42,105 nucleotides of DNA, taken from the NCBI RefSeq assembly GCF_900104515.1, contig NZ_FNJL01000024.1:1-42105 (forward strand), written 5' to 3'. The position numbers and the translations under genes were made by a program. Position 1 is the stretch's first letter, and every line of letters begins with the position of its first letter. The DNA is from Paracidovorax cattleyae (GTDB taxonomy: Bacteria; Pseudomonadota; Gammaproteobacteria; Burkholderiales; Burkholderiaceae_C). The notes beneath the pieces were generated by a model. It ran no database searches. It was not told the origin of the DNA and was given only the letters and a program-made list of their open reading frames with translations. This document shows positions 17,141 through 25,566 of the stretch, in pieces.

Positions 17141-17163
17141 CCGGTGCCTGCTTCGGGCACCGG
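17141..17163 (-). terminator. Hairpin after the TonB-receptor remnant
   Basis: A perfect 8-bp stem CCGGTGCC (17141-17148) / GGCACCGG (17156-17163) lies 24 bp past the receptor stop on the minus strand. It lacks a clear T-run, so it is at best a weak terminator. Confidence 0.4.
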
Positions 17164-17186
17164 GCAGGACGTCGCCCCCGTGCGCG

Positions 17187-18490
17187 TCACCAGCCATAGC
17201 GTGCCGTCAGGTACACGCTGCGGCGCTCGCCGTAGTAGCAGCCCGCGGATGCCAGGCACGACGCCACGTAGCGCTTGTTGCCCAGGTTGGCGATGTTGAG
17301 CGCCAGCCGCACGCCTTTGAGCGAGGGTTGCAGGCGCCCCAGGTCCCAGGGTGCGGCCCGTGGTTGCGGTGAGGGTGCGGGTGGCCGTCTCGGCGCGGTC
17401 GTAGCGGCCGGTCAGCACGGTGTGCGCCAGCGGACCGGCGCGGAAGTCCATCTGCGCCTGCGTATCCACGGTCAGCAGGTCGGCCTGTTCCGGGAATGTC
17501 CAGGCGTAGCGCGAAAGCGCCGCGGGGTTGCAGGTGCTCAGGCAGAAGGCCTGGATGCGGCGGGTCTCCGCCGTCACCTTGCCGTAGCGCAGGTTCTGCC
17601 GCAGCACGACGCTGTCGTTGACGGGGTGCTCCGCCTCGTAGCCGATGTAAGCGCTGGCGGTTCTGGTAGCGGTCGAAGCCCGGCTCGCCGACGAAGGCAC
17701 TGGTCGGCAGCGCGGCGTAGCGGCTGGTGTCCAGCGTGCCGGCGGCAGTGCCGGCGCACCTCCGCCGCCGGGTGAATCCAGCGACTGCCAGTGGCCCAGT
17801 ACGGTGATCTGCGTGGCATCACTGGGGCGGAACGTGAGCGACGGCGCGATGAAGGTTTTTTTCTCCGAGACGTGGTCGTACGAGATGTCGGCCTCGCGGC
17901 GCAGCCCCACGAGGCGGTAGCTCGGCACCCCGTCGGCGTCCAGCGCGCCGCCGAAGTCGAATGCAGCCTGCCTGCGATCGTGGCTGCCCACCTGCACCTC
18001 GACCTCGCGCACCGGCGCGACCGTGGGCCGCTTGCTGACCATGTTGACCAGTCCGCCCGGCGTGGCCTGTCCGTAGAGTACCGACGACGGGCCTTGACCA
18101 CCTTGGTGCGCTCCAGCCCCCAGGGCTCGATGCGCGGCTGGGAATAGCCGCGCGCGCCGAACGGCAGGTGCAGGTTGTCGAGGTAGCGCGCCGGCGGCGT
18201 GAAGCCGCGCAGCGTGGGCCAGTCGTAGCGCAGGTCGGTGTTGCCTTATTGGGCCACGATGCCCGGCGTGTAGCGCAGGCTCTCGACCAGCGTGGTGGCG
18301 CCCTGCGCGTCCGTCTGGCCGCGCGCGACGGCCGAGACCGACTGCGGGGTCTCCAGCAGCGGCGTGTCGGTCTTGGCGCCCCCGGTGGCGCTGCGCGCGA
18401 CGAAGCCGGTGCCCGGTCCCTTGCCCGATTCCCCGGCCGCGCCGCCTGCAGGCCCGTGCCCGACAGCGCGGCGGTGAGGCCTTCCTCCAC
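17187..18490 (-). pseudogene. TonB-dependent siderophore receptor, degraded remnant
   Basis: Receptor sequence is recognisable across all three minus-strand frames. It runs from an STN fragment (VEEGLTAALSGTGLQ, about 18460-18490) to the plug (TPQSVSAVARGQ, YTPGIVAQ, LERTKVVK, GPSSVLYGQATPGGLVNMVS), the first barrel strands, and the canonical C-terminus (ERRSVYLTARYGW ending at 17187). The defects are a frameshift soon after STN, a nonsense TAA at 18246-18248 where TAC would restore Tyr, and a one-base loss in a G-run near 18093. Compensating shifts lie near 17750 and 17660. About 1.3 kb remains, against the usual 2.1-2.4 kb, because most of the barrel between about 17370 and 17340 is missing. 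The signal peptide and most of STN are also gone. It cannot give a working receptor. Confidence 0.88.
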
Positions 18491-19318
18491 GCCGGCCACC
18501 TCCGGCGTGCAACCCAGGTGCCCTCGGCGGTAGCGCGCCAGCTCGGCGATGAAGTCGCCCAGCCGCATGCCGTCCGCCACCAGCATGCCGCGCTGCCAGT
18601 CCGCCGCGTAGCCGGCGGCGCTGGCCGGTGGCTCGACATGGTCGCGCAGCAGCCGCGCCTGCTGGCCGGCAGCAAGTACCGGCCCGTCTCCGCCATCCCC
18701 GGGGCGCAATTGCACGGCGCCCTCGAAAACGGTGACGCGCACGGCTCCATCGTGCCCGTAGCGCACGGCGAAGCGGGTCCCCAGCGCCGTGATGCGGCCA
18801 TGGGCCACGTCCACCACGAGCGGCCGCAGCGGCGAGGCCGGGTCGTGGCGCGAGGCGATGGGCAGTTCTTCCCGGTGCAGCACGATGCGCCGCAGGACCG
18901 TGGAGTAGTTCAGGTCCGCGGCGCTCGCGGTATTCAGCACGAGTTCGCTGCCGTCGGCCAGCGCCCAGGAGCGCTGCTCGCCGGTATCGGTGCGCAAGGC
19001 CGCGGTCCATTCGTGCCATGGCATCTGCCGCGATGCCATCCAGGCGGCCACGCCCGTCACCGGCACGGCCACCAGCGTGCGCAGCACGGTGCGCCGGCGG
19101 CGCGAGACGGCCGGCCGGTGCTCCAGCACCTGGCGCGCCATCGGATGCACCGCCCCGACCTGGCTCCAGGCAGCGCGTTGCCGCGGTCCGGTCTCCAGCC
19201 AGCGCTGCCAGTTGCACCGATCGGCTTCGCTCACGCGATCGCTATGCAGCACGGCGAACCAGTCGGCCGCCTGCTGCAGATCCTCGAACGCGGGCTGGTC
19301 GGCAAGCACCTCGCTCAT
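18491..19318 (-). pseudogene. fecR: FecR-type anti-sigma/signal transducer, C-terminus lost by deletion into the receptor
   Basis: The N-terminal 276 codons are open and FecR-like. They comprise a cytoplasmic part with AADWFAVLHSDRVSEADRCN and WQRWLETGPRQRAAW, a membrane segment near residue 90 (VLRTLVAVPVTGVAAW), and the periplasmic FecR domain (LADGSELVLNTASAADLNYS, ITALGTRFAVRYGHDGAVRV). After ELARYRRGHLGCTPEVAG the family continues with a signalling domain of about 50 residues. Here the frame passes directly into an STN fragment of the receptor at about 18490. This is best explained by a deletion that removed the FecR end and the receptor start. The ATG overlaps the FecI stop (ATGA at 19315-19318). 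Confidence 0.85.
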
Positions 19319-19826
19319 CGCTGCGCCAGCAGAAGGCATTGCAGCATCGCCTGGGCCATGTATTTCTTGACCATGCGCTCCGACACGCCCAGATGCCGTC
19401 CGATCTGCGCATAGGTCAGCCCGTCGAGCTGCGACAGCAGGAACGCGCTGCGTGCCCGGGGATTGAGCCGGTCCGGCATGGCGTCGATCTGGCACAGGGT
19501 CTCCAGCACCAGCGCCCGCTCTTCCGGCGACGGCGCCAGCGGCCCGGGTTGCGTGGTCAGCACGTCGAGCCAGGCGCGTTCGATATCGAGCCTTCGCCAC
19601 TGGTTGACCACCACCCCGTGCGCGAGGGTGCGCAGAGAGGCCTGCGGCTCGCGCAGCGCCATGACGTCTCGCGACGCCATGAGCCGCAGAAGGTGTCATG
19701 GGCCAGGTCGGCCGGCTGCGATGCGTTGCCCAACCGGCGCTGGAACCAGCCCAGCAGCCAGCCATGGTGAGAGCGGTAGATCGTTTCGACGGCCGTGGCG
19801 GCGGACGGTTGCAGGGCGGCAGGCAT
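19315..19826 (-). pseudogene. fecI: FecI-like ECF sigma factor, frameshifted
   Basis: Two frames together give a complete ECF sigma factor of about 170 residues. The first part (VETIYRSHHGWLLGWFQRRL, then QPADLAHDTF, the region 2 motif) runs to about 19690. The second part (MASRDVMALREPQASLRTLA to region 4, LNPRARSAFLLSQLDGLTYA and GRHLGVSERMVKKY) follows in another frame. One missing base in TTC-TGCGG, where TTCCTGCGG would restore DTFLRLM, explains the break. The start at 19826 was chosen by family length. It would have driven the receptor in response to a ferric siderophore relayed by FecR. Because the two partners are also broken, a real mutation is more likely than a sequencing error. 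Confidence 0.85.
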
Positions 19827-19860
19827 GTGCGCGGCAGCGATAGCGGCGATAGTCAAAGAT

Positions 19861-19878
19861 GGGAATTGTTCTCAATCC
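19861..19878 (-). promoter_or_regulatory. Fur-box-like sequence upstream of fecI
   Basis: GGATTGAGAACAATTCCC on the minus strand, 35 bp upstream of the sigma factor start, partly matches Fur-box half-sites (TTGAGAA and AATTCTCA-type). This is the expected position for iron control of an ECF/FecR locus. The match is partial. Confidence 0.35.
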
Positions 19879-19938
19879 AGGCCTTTGCATGGATCGATGA
19901 GTCGGCAGGGGCACGGTCCCCTGCTGCCTGCCGCCGTC

Positions 19939-20652
19939 TCAGGATCGCTGCCCGCGCCCGGCGAGCGAGACGGCCTGCAGCGACAGCCGGTCGATTTCGG
20001 CGGTGATGCCGGAGAGCACGTTGGCCACGACGGCGAATTCGCGCCCATGCGCGGCGGCGCGGGCGGCCATGACCTGGGCGTTGAAGCTCACCACCTTGGC
20101 TTCGCGCGCGACGGTCTGGATGGAGGCGACGATGCCCGACAGCTCGCTCATCATCGCGTCGGACTGCCGCCGCTGGACCTGGTCGAAGACGGTGGTGGCG
20201 GCATTCAGCGCTTCGAGCACGCCGTCCGTGGCCGCCACCAGCGGCGCCAGGGCGCTGGCTGCGCGGGCGCTGCCCTGTTCGGCAAGGTCCAGCGCGGCGC
20301 GGGCCTGGCGCGCGAATCCATCGATGGTGGCGCCGACGCCGCGCGGCCCGTGGTAGATGGCCTTCACTTCGCGGGCGGATTCAGCGTCCAGCTGGCGCGG
20401 CGTCTGCAGGAGGCGGGCCTGGGCCGATTCGAAGGTCTGCAGGGTCTGCCGTGCCGCCCGGGCCTGGGCAGCCTCGCCCTGCACGGCCAGCACGGTCTGC
20501 AGGACGATGCGCTGCGATAGCATGCGCTGGCGCGCGGCAAGGTTCACCAGGGAGATGTCCGCCTCGCCGCCGCCGGCCCTGCCGGGCCCGCGGGCCGCCC
20601 CGGGCCTGGAGGGCTGGAGCGTCTGCGCTGCGGGGATCGGGAGGGCGGCCAT
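19939..20652 (-). CDS. Soluble PilJ-type (nitrate-sensor-like) N-domain protein with short MCP-like tail
   Basis: This 237-residue protein has no signal peptide or membrane segment. Residues about 30-150 match the type IV pili methyl-accepting chemotaxis transducer N-terminal (PilJ) domain, with its hallmark INLAARQRMLSQRI-like start (LVNLAARQRMLSQRIVLQTV). This domain is related to the nitrate-binding part of NarX/NarQ. Residues about 175-225 resemble a fragment of a chemoreceptor signalling helix (KVVSFNAQVMAARAAAHGRE, FAVVANVLSGITAEI). The gene follows cobA by 54 bp on the same strand and is last in the nitrate operon, behind GAGG at the start. Intracellular nitrate or nitrite sensing is therefore a good guess. 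The partner is unknown. Confidence 0.78.
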   Translation of the reverse strand: MAALPIPAAQTLQPSRPGAARGPGRAGGGEADISLVNLAARQRMLSQRIVLQTVLAVQGEAAQARAARQTLQTFESAQARLLQTPRQLDAESAREVKAIYHGPRGVGATIDGFARQARAALDLAEQGSARAASALAPLVAATDGVLEALNAATTVFDQVQRRQSDAMMSELSGIVASIQTVAREAKVVSFNAQVMAARAAAHGREFAVVANVLSGITAEIDRLSLQAVSLAGRGQRS

Positions 20653-20706
20653 GGGAACCTCATCGGATGCTGCGATGGAAAACTCTCGTGCCGGCCGCGG
20701 GCGTCT

Positions 20707-21561
20707 TCAGCCGGCGTGCCGCAGCGGCGGCGCCGCCGCCAGGGGCTGGCCCAGGCCGTCCCCAGACGCGGCCACCCCGGCGGCCACGTCGCCCACCACG
20801 ATGACCGAAGGGCTGCCGAGCTGTTCGCGCTCGATGGTGGCGTGCAGCTCGCCCAGCGTGGTGAGCGCGTGGCGCTGGCAGGGCAGGCTCACGTGCTGGA
20901 TGATGACCACGGGTGTGCAGGCCGGCAGGCCGGTGAGCAGCTCCTCCTGGATGTGCGCGGCGCTGCTCACCCCCATGTAGATCACCAGCGTCAGGCGGGC
21001 GGCGCGGGCCGTGGCGGCGAGCTGGCGCCAGTCGATGCCGCTGTCTCCGGGCTTGGCGTGGCCGGTGACGAAGACCACGCCGTGGGCGTGCTCGCGGTGC
21101 GTGAGCGGCGTGCCGAGCAGGGTCATGCCCGCGAGCCCGGCGGTGATGCCGTTGACCACGGTGACCTCGATGCCGGCCGCGCGCAGGTGCTCGACCTCTT
21201 CGCCGCCGCGCCCGAAGATGAACGGATCGCCGCCCTTGAGCCGCACCACGTTCTCGCCTTCGTTCACGGCCATGACCATGAGCTTCTCGATGAAGGCCTG
21301 CGGCGTGCTCTTGCAGCCGCCGCGCTTGCCGACATGCACCACCCGCGCGCCGGGCGCGGCGAGCGCGACGATCTCGTCGCTGACGAGGTCGTCCACCAGC
21401 AGCACCGTGGCCGCCTGGATGGCCTTGAGGGCCTTCAGGGTGAGCAGTTCGGGGTCGCCCGGTCCCGCGCCGACGAGGGTGCAGGTGCCGCGCGGCGCGG
21501 CGCCATAGGGGCGGGCCGGTGCGGTGGGGCCGGTCTGCGAGGGAGGGGCGGAACGGTTCAT
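20707..21561 (-). CDS. cobA: Uroporphyrinogen-III C-methyltransferase (SUMT)
   Basis: This 284-residue SAM-dependent enzyme makes precorrin-2 from uroporphyrinogen III, the first step to siroheme. Visible SUMT blocks are TLVGAGPGDPELLTLKALKA (residues about 28-47), VRLKGGDPFIFGRGGEEVEH (about 105-125), NGITAGLAGMTLLGTPLTHR and HAKPGDSGIDW. Siroheme is the cofactor of NirB, which explains its place in this operon. No fused precorrin-2 dehydrogenase/ferrochelatase (CysG N-part) is present, so that activity must be encoded elsewhere. The start overlaps the preceding gene's stop (ATGA, 21558-21561). Confidence 0.95.
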   Translation of the reverse strand: MNRSAPPSQTGPTAPARPYGAAPRGTCTLVGAGPGDPELLTLKALKAIQAATVLLVDDLVSDEIVALAAPGARVVHVGKRGGCKSTPQAFIEKLMVMAVNEGENVVRLKGGDPFIFGRGGEEVEHLRAAGIEVTVVNGITAGLAGMTLLGTPLTHREHAHGVVFVTGHAKPGDSGIDWRQLAATARAARLTLVIYMGVSSAAHIQEELLTGLPACTPVVIIQHVSLPCQRHALTTLGELHATIEREQLGSPSVIVVGDVAAGVAASGDGLGQPLAAAPPLRHAG

Positions 21562-22484
21562 GGGGCTGTCTCCGTGGGATTCTGGCGGGCAAGACGCAAG
21601 ATGTGTTCCACCTGCCGGGAGAGCGGGGCGGGCACGGGCAGCTCGCCCGCGAGCACCTGTTGCGTGTAGCGTGCGGTGGTCTCCACATCGATGTCCGCGG
21701 GCAGGCCGGGCACCTCGGTCGCGGTGCCGGGCTGCTGCTCGTCCCATACATGGTGCGCGCCGTGCACGAAGGCGTCGTAACGGGGCGTGCGGCGCGGGTC
21801 GGCGACGACCTCGCCCTCCAGGCCGCGCGAGAGCAGCACGTCCATGCCGCGCGCGGCGAAGGTGGCGTGCAGCATGTCCAGGTATTCGGGGTGGGTGTAG
21901 GCGGTGACGAGCAGCGACGGGCCGCGCACCGGGTTCATGAGCTTGACCACGCTGTGCCCCGGGTTGCGCAGGCCGACGACCTCGCGCACCGCCAGCAGCC
22001 GCGCGAGACCCGGGCAGAGCAGGCCCGTGCGGACATGCGCGACGCTGCCGGGGGCGACCGCCTCGGGCGATTCCATGGGCGCGACGCCCAGGGCCTGCAG
22101 CACGTCGCTGGCGAGCACGCGGCGCGCCTCGGTGCGCATGCCGTGCAGCAGCACCGGCAGGCCCTCGCGGGCGAGCAGCAGGGCGAGCAGCGGCGTGAGC
22201 ACGGGCAGCCGGCGCGCGCCGTTGTAGCTGGGCAGCACGACGGTGGGTGCATCGCCTGCGGGAACGGGCGCGAGGCGGGCGTGGGTGGCGTCGAGGAAGC
22301 CGCACATCTCGTCGGCGGTTTCGCCCTTGATGCGCATGGCGATGCAGAAGGCGCCCACTTCGTAGTCGGTGACCTGCCCGTCGAGCACCTGCCCGAAGAG
22401 ATCGGCGGCCTGTTCGCGGCCGATGGCGCGGGCGCCGCGCGCGCCGCGGCCGAGGTCCTTGAGATAGTGGCTGATGCTGCCCAT
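21558..22484 (-). CDS. ybiB: YbiB/TrpD2-like protein (anthranilate phosphoribosyltransferase fold)
   Basis: This 308-residue protein has the N-terminal helical domain of the TrpD/nucleoside phosphorylase fold (GREQAADLFGQVLDGQVTDY, then VGAFCIAMRIKGETADEMCG). It also has a catalytic-like domain with TVVLPSYNGARRLPVLTPLL and VRTGLLCPGLARLL. The true TrpD glycine-rich PRPP loop (GTGGD) is replaced by PSYNGAR, as in YbiB/TrpD2 proteins. E. coli YbiB binds nucleic acid, and tryptophan synthesis is unlikely here. It lies between nasA and cobA with a 4-bp overlap to cobA, a recurring position in beta-proteobacterial nitrate operons by my recollection. Its role there is unknown. Confidence 0.85.
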   Translation of the reverse strand: MGSISHYLKDLGRGARGARAIGREQAADLFGQVLDGQVTDYEVGAFCIAMRIKGETADEMCGFLDATHARLAPVPAGDAPTVVLPSYNGARRLPVLTPLLALLLAREGLPVLLHGMRTEARRVLASDVLQALGVAPMESPEAVAPGSVAHVRTGLLCPGLARLLAVREVVGLRNPGHSVVKLMNPVRGPSLLVTAYTHPEYLDMLHATFAARGMDVLLSRGLEGEVVADPRRTPRYDAFVHGAHHVWDEQQPGTATEVPGLPADIDVETTARYTQQVLAGELPVPAPLSRQVEHILRLARQNPTETAP

Positions 22485-22559
22485 GAAAGCGGAAATTGGT
22501 TGTGCGTGGAGCGGATGCCGCGGGGACGCGCATTCTCCCGTAATTCAGAGAACTTCCTG

Positions 22560-25505
22560 TTATATGGAGGACTCCGCGGCCGGCAAGGCCGCGATGTCGC
22601 GCACCATGCGGCGGAGTTCGGGCAGGCAGGAGCCGCACTGCGTGCCGCAGCCCAGCGCCGTCTGCAGCTGGCCCAGCCGCTCGGCATCGCCGCCGTGGCA
22701 CCGGCCGAGCTGCGCGGCGATCGCCGCATCGCTTACGTTCATGCAGCTGCACACGGGGCGGCTGCGCGGCGGGGCGGGCGCGGCGCCGTCCGGGGCCTGC
22801 AGGCCGGGCGACAGCAACTGGCGGCCATAGCCCTGCACGGGCCGCTCTTCCTGCAGCAGGCCGCGCAGCCAGGCCTCTGCGCTGGTGTCTCCGGCCAGCA
22901 GCAGGGCGCCCAGCCGCAGTTCACGGCCACCGGGGGTATTGGTGCCGGGCCCTCCGTTATTACCGGGAGCGGTGTCGAGCCGCAGGGCCCGCCGCTGGCC
23001 ACGCCGGGCGTCGGCATAGCGGAGCGTGTCGGCGCCACCCAGGCCGAGCAGGGCCTCGATGCGTGCCATCAGGGCATCGGGTGCGGGAGCGGTGCCGGCG
23101 GCCCGCAGCAGGACCCCGTGGCGCTCGCGTGCGGGCTCCGACAGGGGCGCGTTGTTGCCGAACGGCACGCAGACCGCGAAGGGGAAGCCGGCCAGCAGGC
23201 CTGCCAGGCGCGCGTGCACGCCCAGGGCCTCGTCCGCCGGCAGCCAGGCCATGCCGTAGAGCCGCCAGGGCAGGGCGGCCCGCTCGATGTGCACGGCCGC
23301 ATGCTTGAGTTCGGGCTGCTTCGATGCCGGACAGAAGGCCGGCGAGGTGACGGCGTTCACGCCCAGGGCGGGAGGCCGCGCATCCATGCCGTCCGCGTTG
23401 CCATCCTGCGCGCCGGCGTGGCCGCAGAGCATCTCGCCGCCCCAGTGCATGGCAATGAAGGCCTGCGAGACACCCACGTCGGTGCTGGCCTGCACGGGCA
23501 CGATGACCGCGCCCCGCCGGCTTTCCACCCGCACCAGCTCGCCTTCGGCGAGCCGGCGGCGCTCCATGTCCTGCGGGTGCAGCTGTACGCAGGGTTCGGG
23601 CGCGTGGCCGAAGAGGCGGCCCAGGGTGCCGGTGCGGCTCATGCCGTGCCACTGGTCGCGCAGGCGGCCGGTCGTGAGGCTGAACGGATAGCGGGCGCTG
23701 CGCGGCTCGGCGACGGGTTTCCAGGCGGCGGCAGCGAAGCGCGCGCGGCCGTCCGGCGTGGGGAAGATCCCGTCCTCGTAGAGGCGGGCGCGGCCCTGTG
23801 CGGCCCCTTCCGGAAACGGCCAGTGCTGTGGCCCCTGCAGGTCGATCAGCGCCCACGACAGACCGGTGATGTCCAGGTCGCGCCCGCGTGTGGTCTCGCG
23901 GTGCTCGTTCCAGATCGCCTCGGCCCCGGCCTCGGCGCAGCCGGTGTCGTAGGGGAACAGGCCGGCGCCTTCCGGGCGCAGCCGGGCCTGCAGCCTGCGC
24001 GCGAATTCCACTGCGATCGCCCAGTCGTGCCGGGCCTGCCCGGGAGGTGGCACGGCCGGCCGCACCCGCGAAATGCGGCGCTCGCTGTTGGTGACGGTGC
24101 CCGTCTTCTCGCCCCAGGTGGTGGCGGGCAGCAGCAGGTCGGCGTAGGCGCAGGTGGCCGTCGTGGAGAAGGCCTCCTGCACCACGACGAACTCCGCGCG
24201 TTCCAGTGCGCGGCGCACCGTGGCCTGGTCCGGCAGGCTCTGTGCGGGGTTGGTACAGGCGATCCACAGCGCGCGGATCTCCCCGTCGGCTGCGGCCTGG
24301 AACATCTCCACCGCCGTCCTGCCCGGCGTGGCGGGCACCTGGGGCACGCCCCAGAGCGCGGCCACCTCGGCGCGGTGCGCAGGGTTCGCCAGGTCGCGGT
24401 GGGCGGAGAGCAGGTTGGCCAGCCCCCCGACCTCCCGCCCGCCCATGGCATTGGGCTGGCCGGTGAGCGAGAAGGGGCCCGCGCCGGGCCGTCCGATCTG
24501 GCCGCAGGCGAGATGCAGGTTGACGAGGGCCGCGTTCTTGTCCGTGCCGTTGCTGCTCTGGTTGAGGCCCTGGCAGTAGAGGCTCAGCGTCGGGGCGCGT
24601 CCCCCGGCGTTGCCGGCGGGCGCATCGGCGCCGCCGAGCGCGAACCAGTGCGCGGCCGTGGCGAGCTGCGCCTCGGTGATGCCGCAGACCTCGGCCACGC
24701 GCGCGGGCGTGCAGTCGCGCACGGTGGCCTTGAGCGTCTCGAAGCCCGTGGTGTGGGCCGTGATATAGCTGGCATCCACCCAGCCCTCCCAGAGCATGAG
24801 GTGCAGCATGCCGTGGCAGAGCATGACGTCGGTGCCGGGCAGGATGGGCAGGTGCAGGTCGGCCATCGCCGCCGTTTCGGTGCGGCGCGGGTCGGCCACG
24901 ATGATCTTCAGGCCCGGGTTCGCGGTCCGCGCGTCCTCGATCCGCCGGAAGAGGATGGGGTGCGCCCAGGCCGTGTTGCTGCCGGTGATGAACAGGCACT
25001 GCGCCAGCGCCAGGTCGTCATAGCAGGCCGGCGGCGCGTCCGCGCCCAGCGTGGCCTTGTAGCCCGCCACGGCGCTGCTCATGCACAGGCGCGAGTTGGT
25101 GTCGATGTTGTTGGTGCCGATCAGTCCCTTGGCCAGCTTGTTGAAGACATAGTAGTCCTCGGTGAGCAACTGGCCCGATACGTAGAACCCGACCGCATCG
25201 GGGCCATGGGCCTGGATGATGTCCGCGAACTTCCCGGCTGCCATGTCCAGTGCGGCATCCCAGCCGATGGGGCCCGGCGCCTGGCCGCGCCGTGTGCGGT
25301 GCAGCGGCGTGAGCAGGCGGGTCTGCAGGGTGACGGGCTGCGTGGCGGTGAGGTGCAGCGTGGAGCCCTTGGTGCAGAGGCGGCCGAAATTGGCGGGGTG
25401 GGTGGGGTCGCCGCGCACGCCGGTGATGCGGCCGCCGGCGGATTCGATGATGACGCCGCAGCCGGTGCCGCAGTAGGGGCAGGTGGAGTGGGTTTCTTTG
25501 TGCAT
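22560..25505 (-). CDS. nasA: Assimilatory nitrate reductase catalytic subunit (Mo-bisMGD, with C-terminal BFD-like [2Fe-2S] domain)
   Basis: This 981-residue cytoplasmic enzyme reduces nitrate to nitrite. The N-terminal [4Fe-4S] motif is CPYCGTGCG (residues 9-17) with a later Cys in RLCTKGSTL. Molybdopterin blocks include GPDAVGFYVSGQLLTEDYY, INSRLC-like NIDTNSRLCMSSAVAGYK, and the C-terminal molybdopterin dinucleotide domain (LTTGRLRDQWHGMSRTG). Residues about 915-975 form a bacterioferritin-associated-ferredoxin-like domain (CSCMNVSDAAI, GCGTQCGSC), as in Klebsiella NasA and Bacillus NasC relatives. It has no Tat signal, which fits the assimilatory type. It follows nirD in the operon, but about 0.8 kb containing an inverted-repeat element separates them. 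Confidence 0.96.
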   Translation of the reverse strand: MHKETHSTCPYCGTGCGVIIESAGGRITGVRGDPTHPANFGRLCTKGSTLHLTATQPVTLQTRLLTPLHRTRRGQAPGPIGWDAALDMAAGKFADIIQAHGPDAVGFYVSGQLLTEDYYVFNKLAKGLIGTNNIDTNSRLCMSSAVAGYKATLGADAPPACYDDLALAQCLFITGSNTAWAHPILFRRIEDARTANPGLKIIVADPRRTETAAMADLHLPILPGTDVMLCHGMLHLMLWEGWVDASYITAHTTGFETLKATVRDCTPARVAEVCGITEAQLATAAHWFALGGADAPAGNAGGRAPTLSLYCQGLNQSSNGTDKNAALVNLHLACGQIGRPGAGPFSLTGQPNAMGGREVGGLANLLSAHRDLANPAHRAEVAALWGVPQVPATPGRTAVEMFQAAADGEIRALWIACTNPAQSLPDQATVRRALERAEFVVVQEAFSTTATCAYADLLLPATTWGEKTGTVTNSERRISRVRPAVPPPGQARHDWAIAVEFARRLQARLRPEGAGLFPYDTGCAEAGAEAIWNEHRETTRGRDLDITGLSWALIDLQGPQHWPFPEGAAQGRARLYEDGIFPTPDGRARFAAAAWKPVAEPRSARYPFSLTTGRLRDQWHGMSRTGTLGRLFGHAPEPCVQLHPQDMERRRLAEGELVRVESRRGAVIVPVQASTDVGVSQAFIAMHWGGEMLCGHAGAQDGNADGMDARPPALGVNAVTSPAFCPASKQPELKHAAVHIERAALPWRLYGMAWLPADEALGVHARLAGLLAGFPFAVCVPFGNNAPLSEPARERHGVLLRAAGTAPAPDALMARIEALLGLGGADTLRYADARRGQRRALRLDTAPGNNGGPGTNTPGGRELRLGALLLAGDTSAEAWLRGLLQEERPVQGYGRQLLSPGLQAPDGAAPAPPRSRPVCSCMNVSDAAIAAQLGRCHGGDAERLGQLQTALGCGTQCGSCLPELRRMVRDIAALPAAESSI

Positions 25506-25566
25506 GGCGGGGCGGCTGGAGTTTTTTTTGGGGGGCGGGGGCCGGGATGTGCGCCCGGCGGCGCAC

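Noticed and set aside
18246..18250. Stop-codon readthrough or recoding at TAA in the receptor
   Set aside because: Other frameshifts and deletions nearby make ordinary pseudogenisation the simpler explanation.
16831..18801. Single 656-codon receptor gene
   Set aside because: Only its middle is receptor-like. Its start is antisense-like sequence inside fecR, and its end overruns the true receptor stop into the cellulase.
19557..19856. 99-codon minus-strand frame as a separate small gene
   Set aside because: It is the N-terminal half of the frameshifted FecI sigma factor and its end is out-of-frame sequence.
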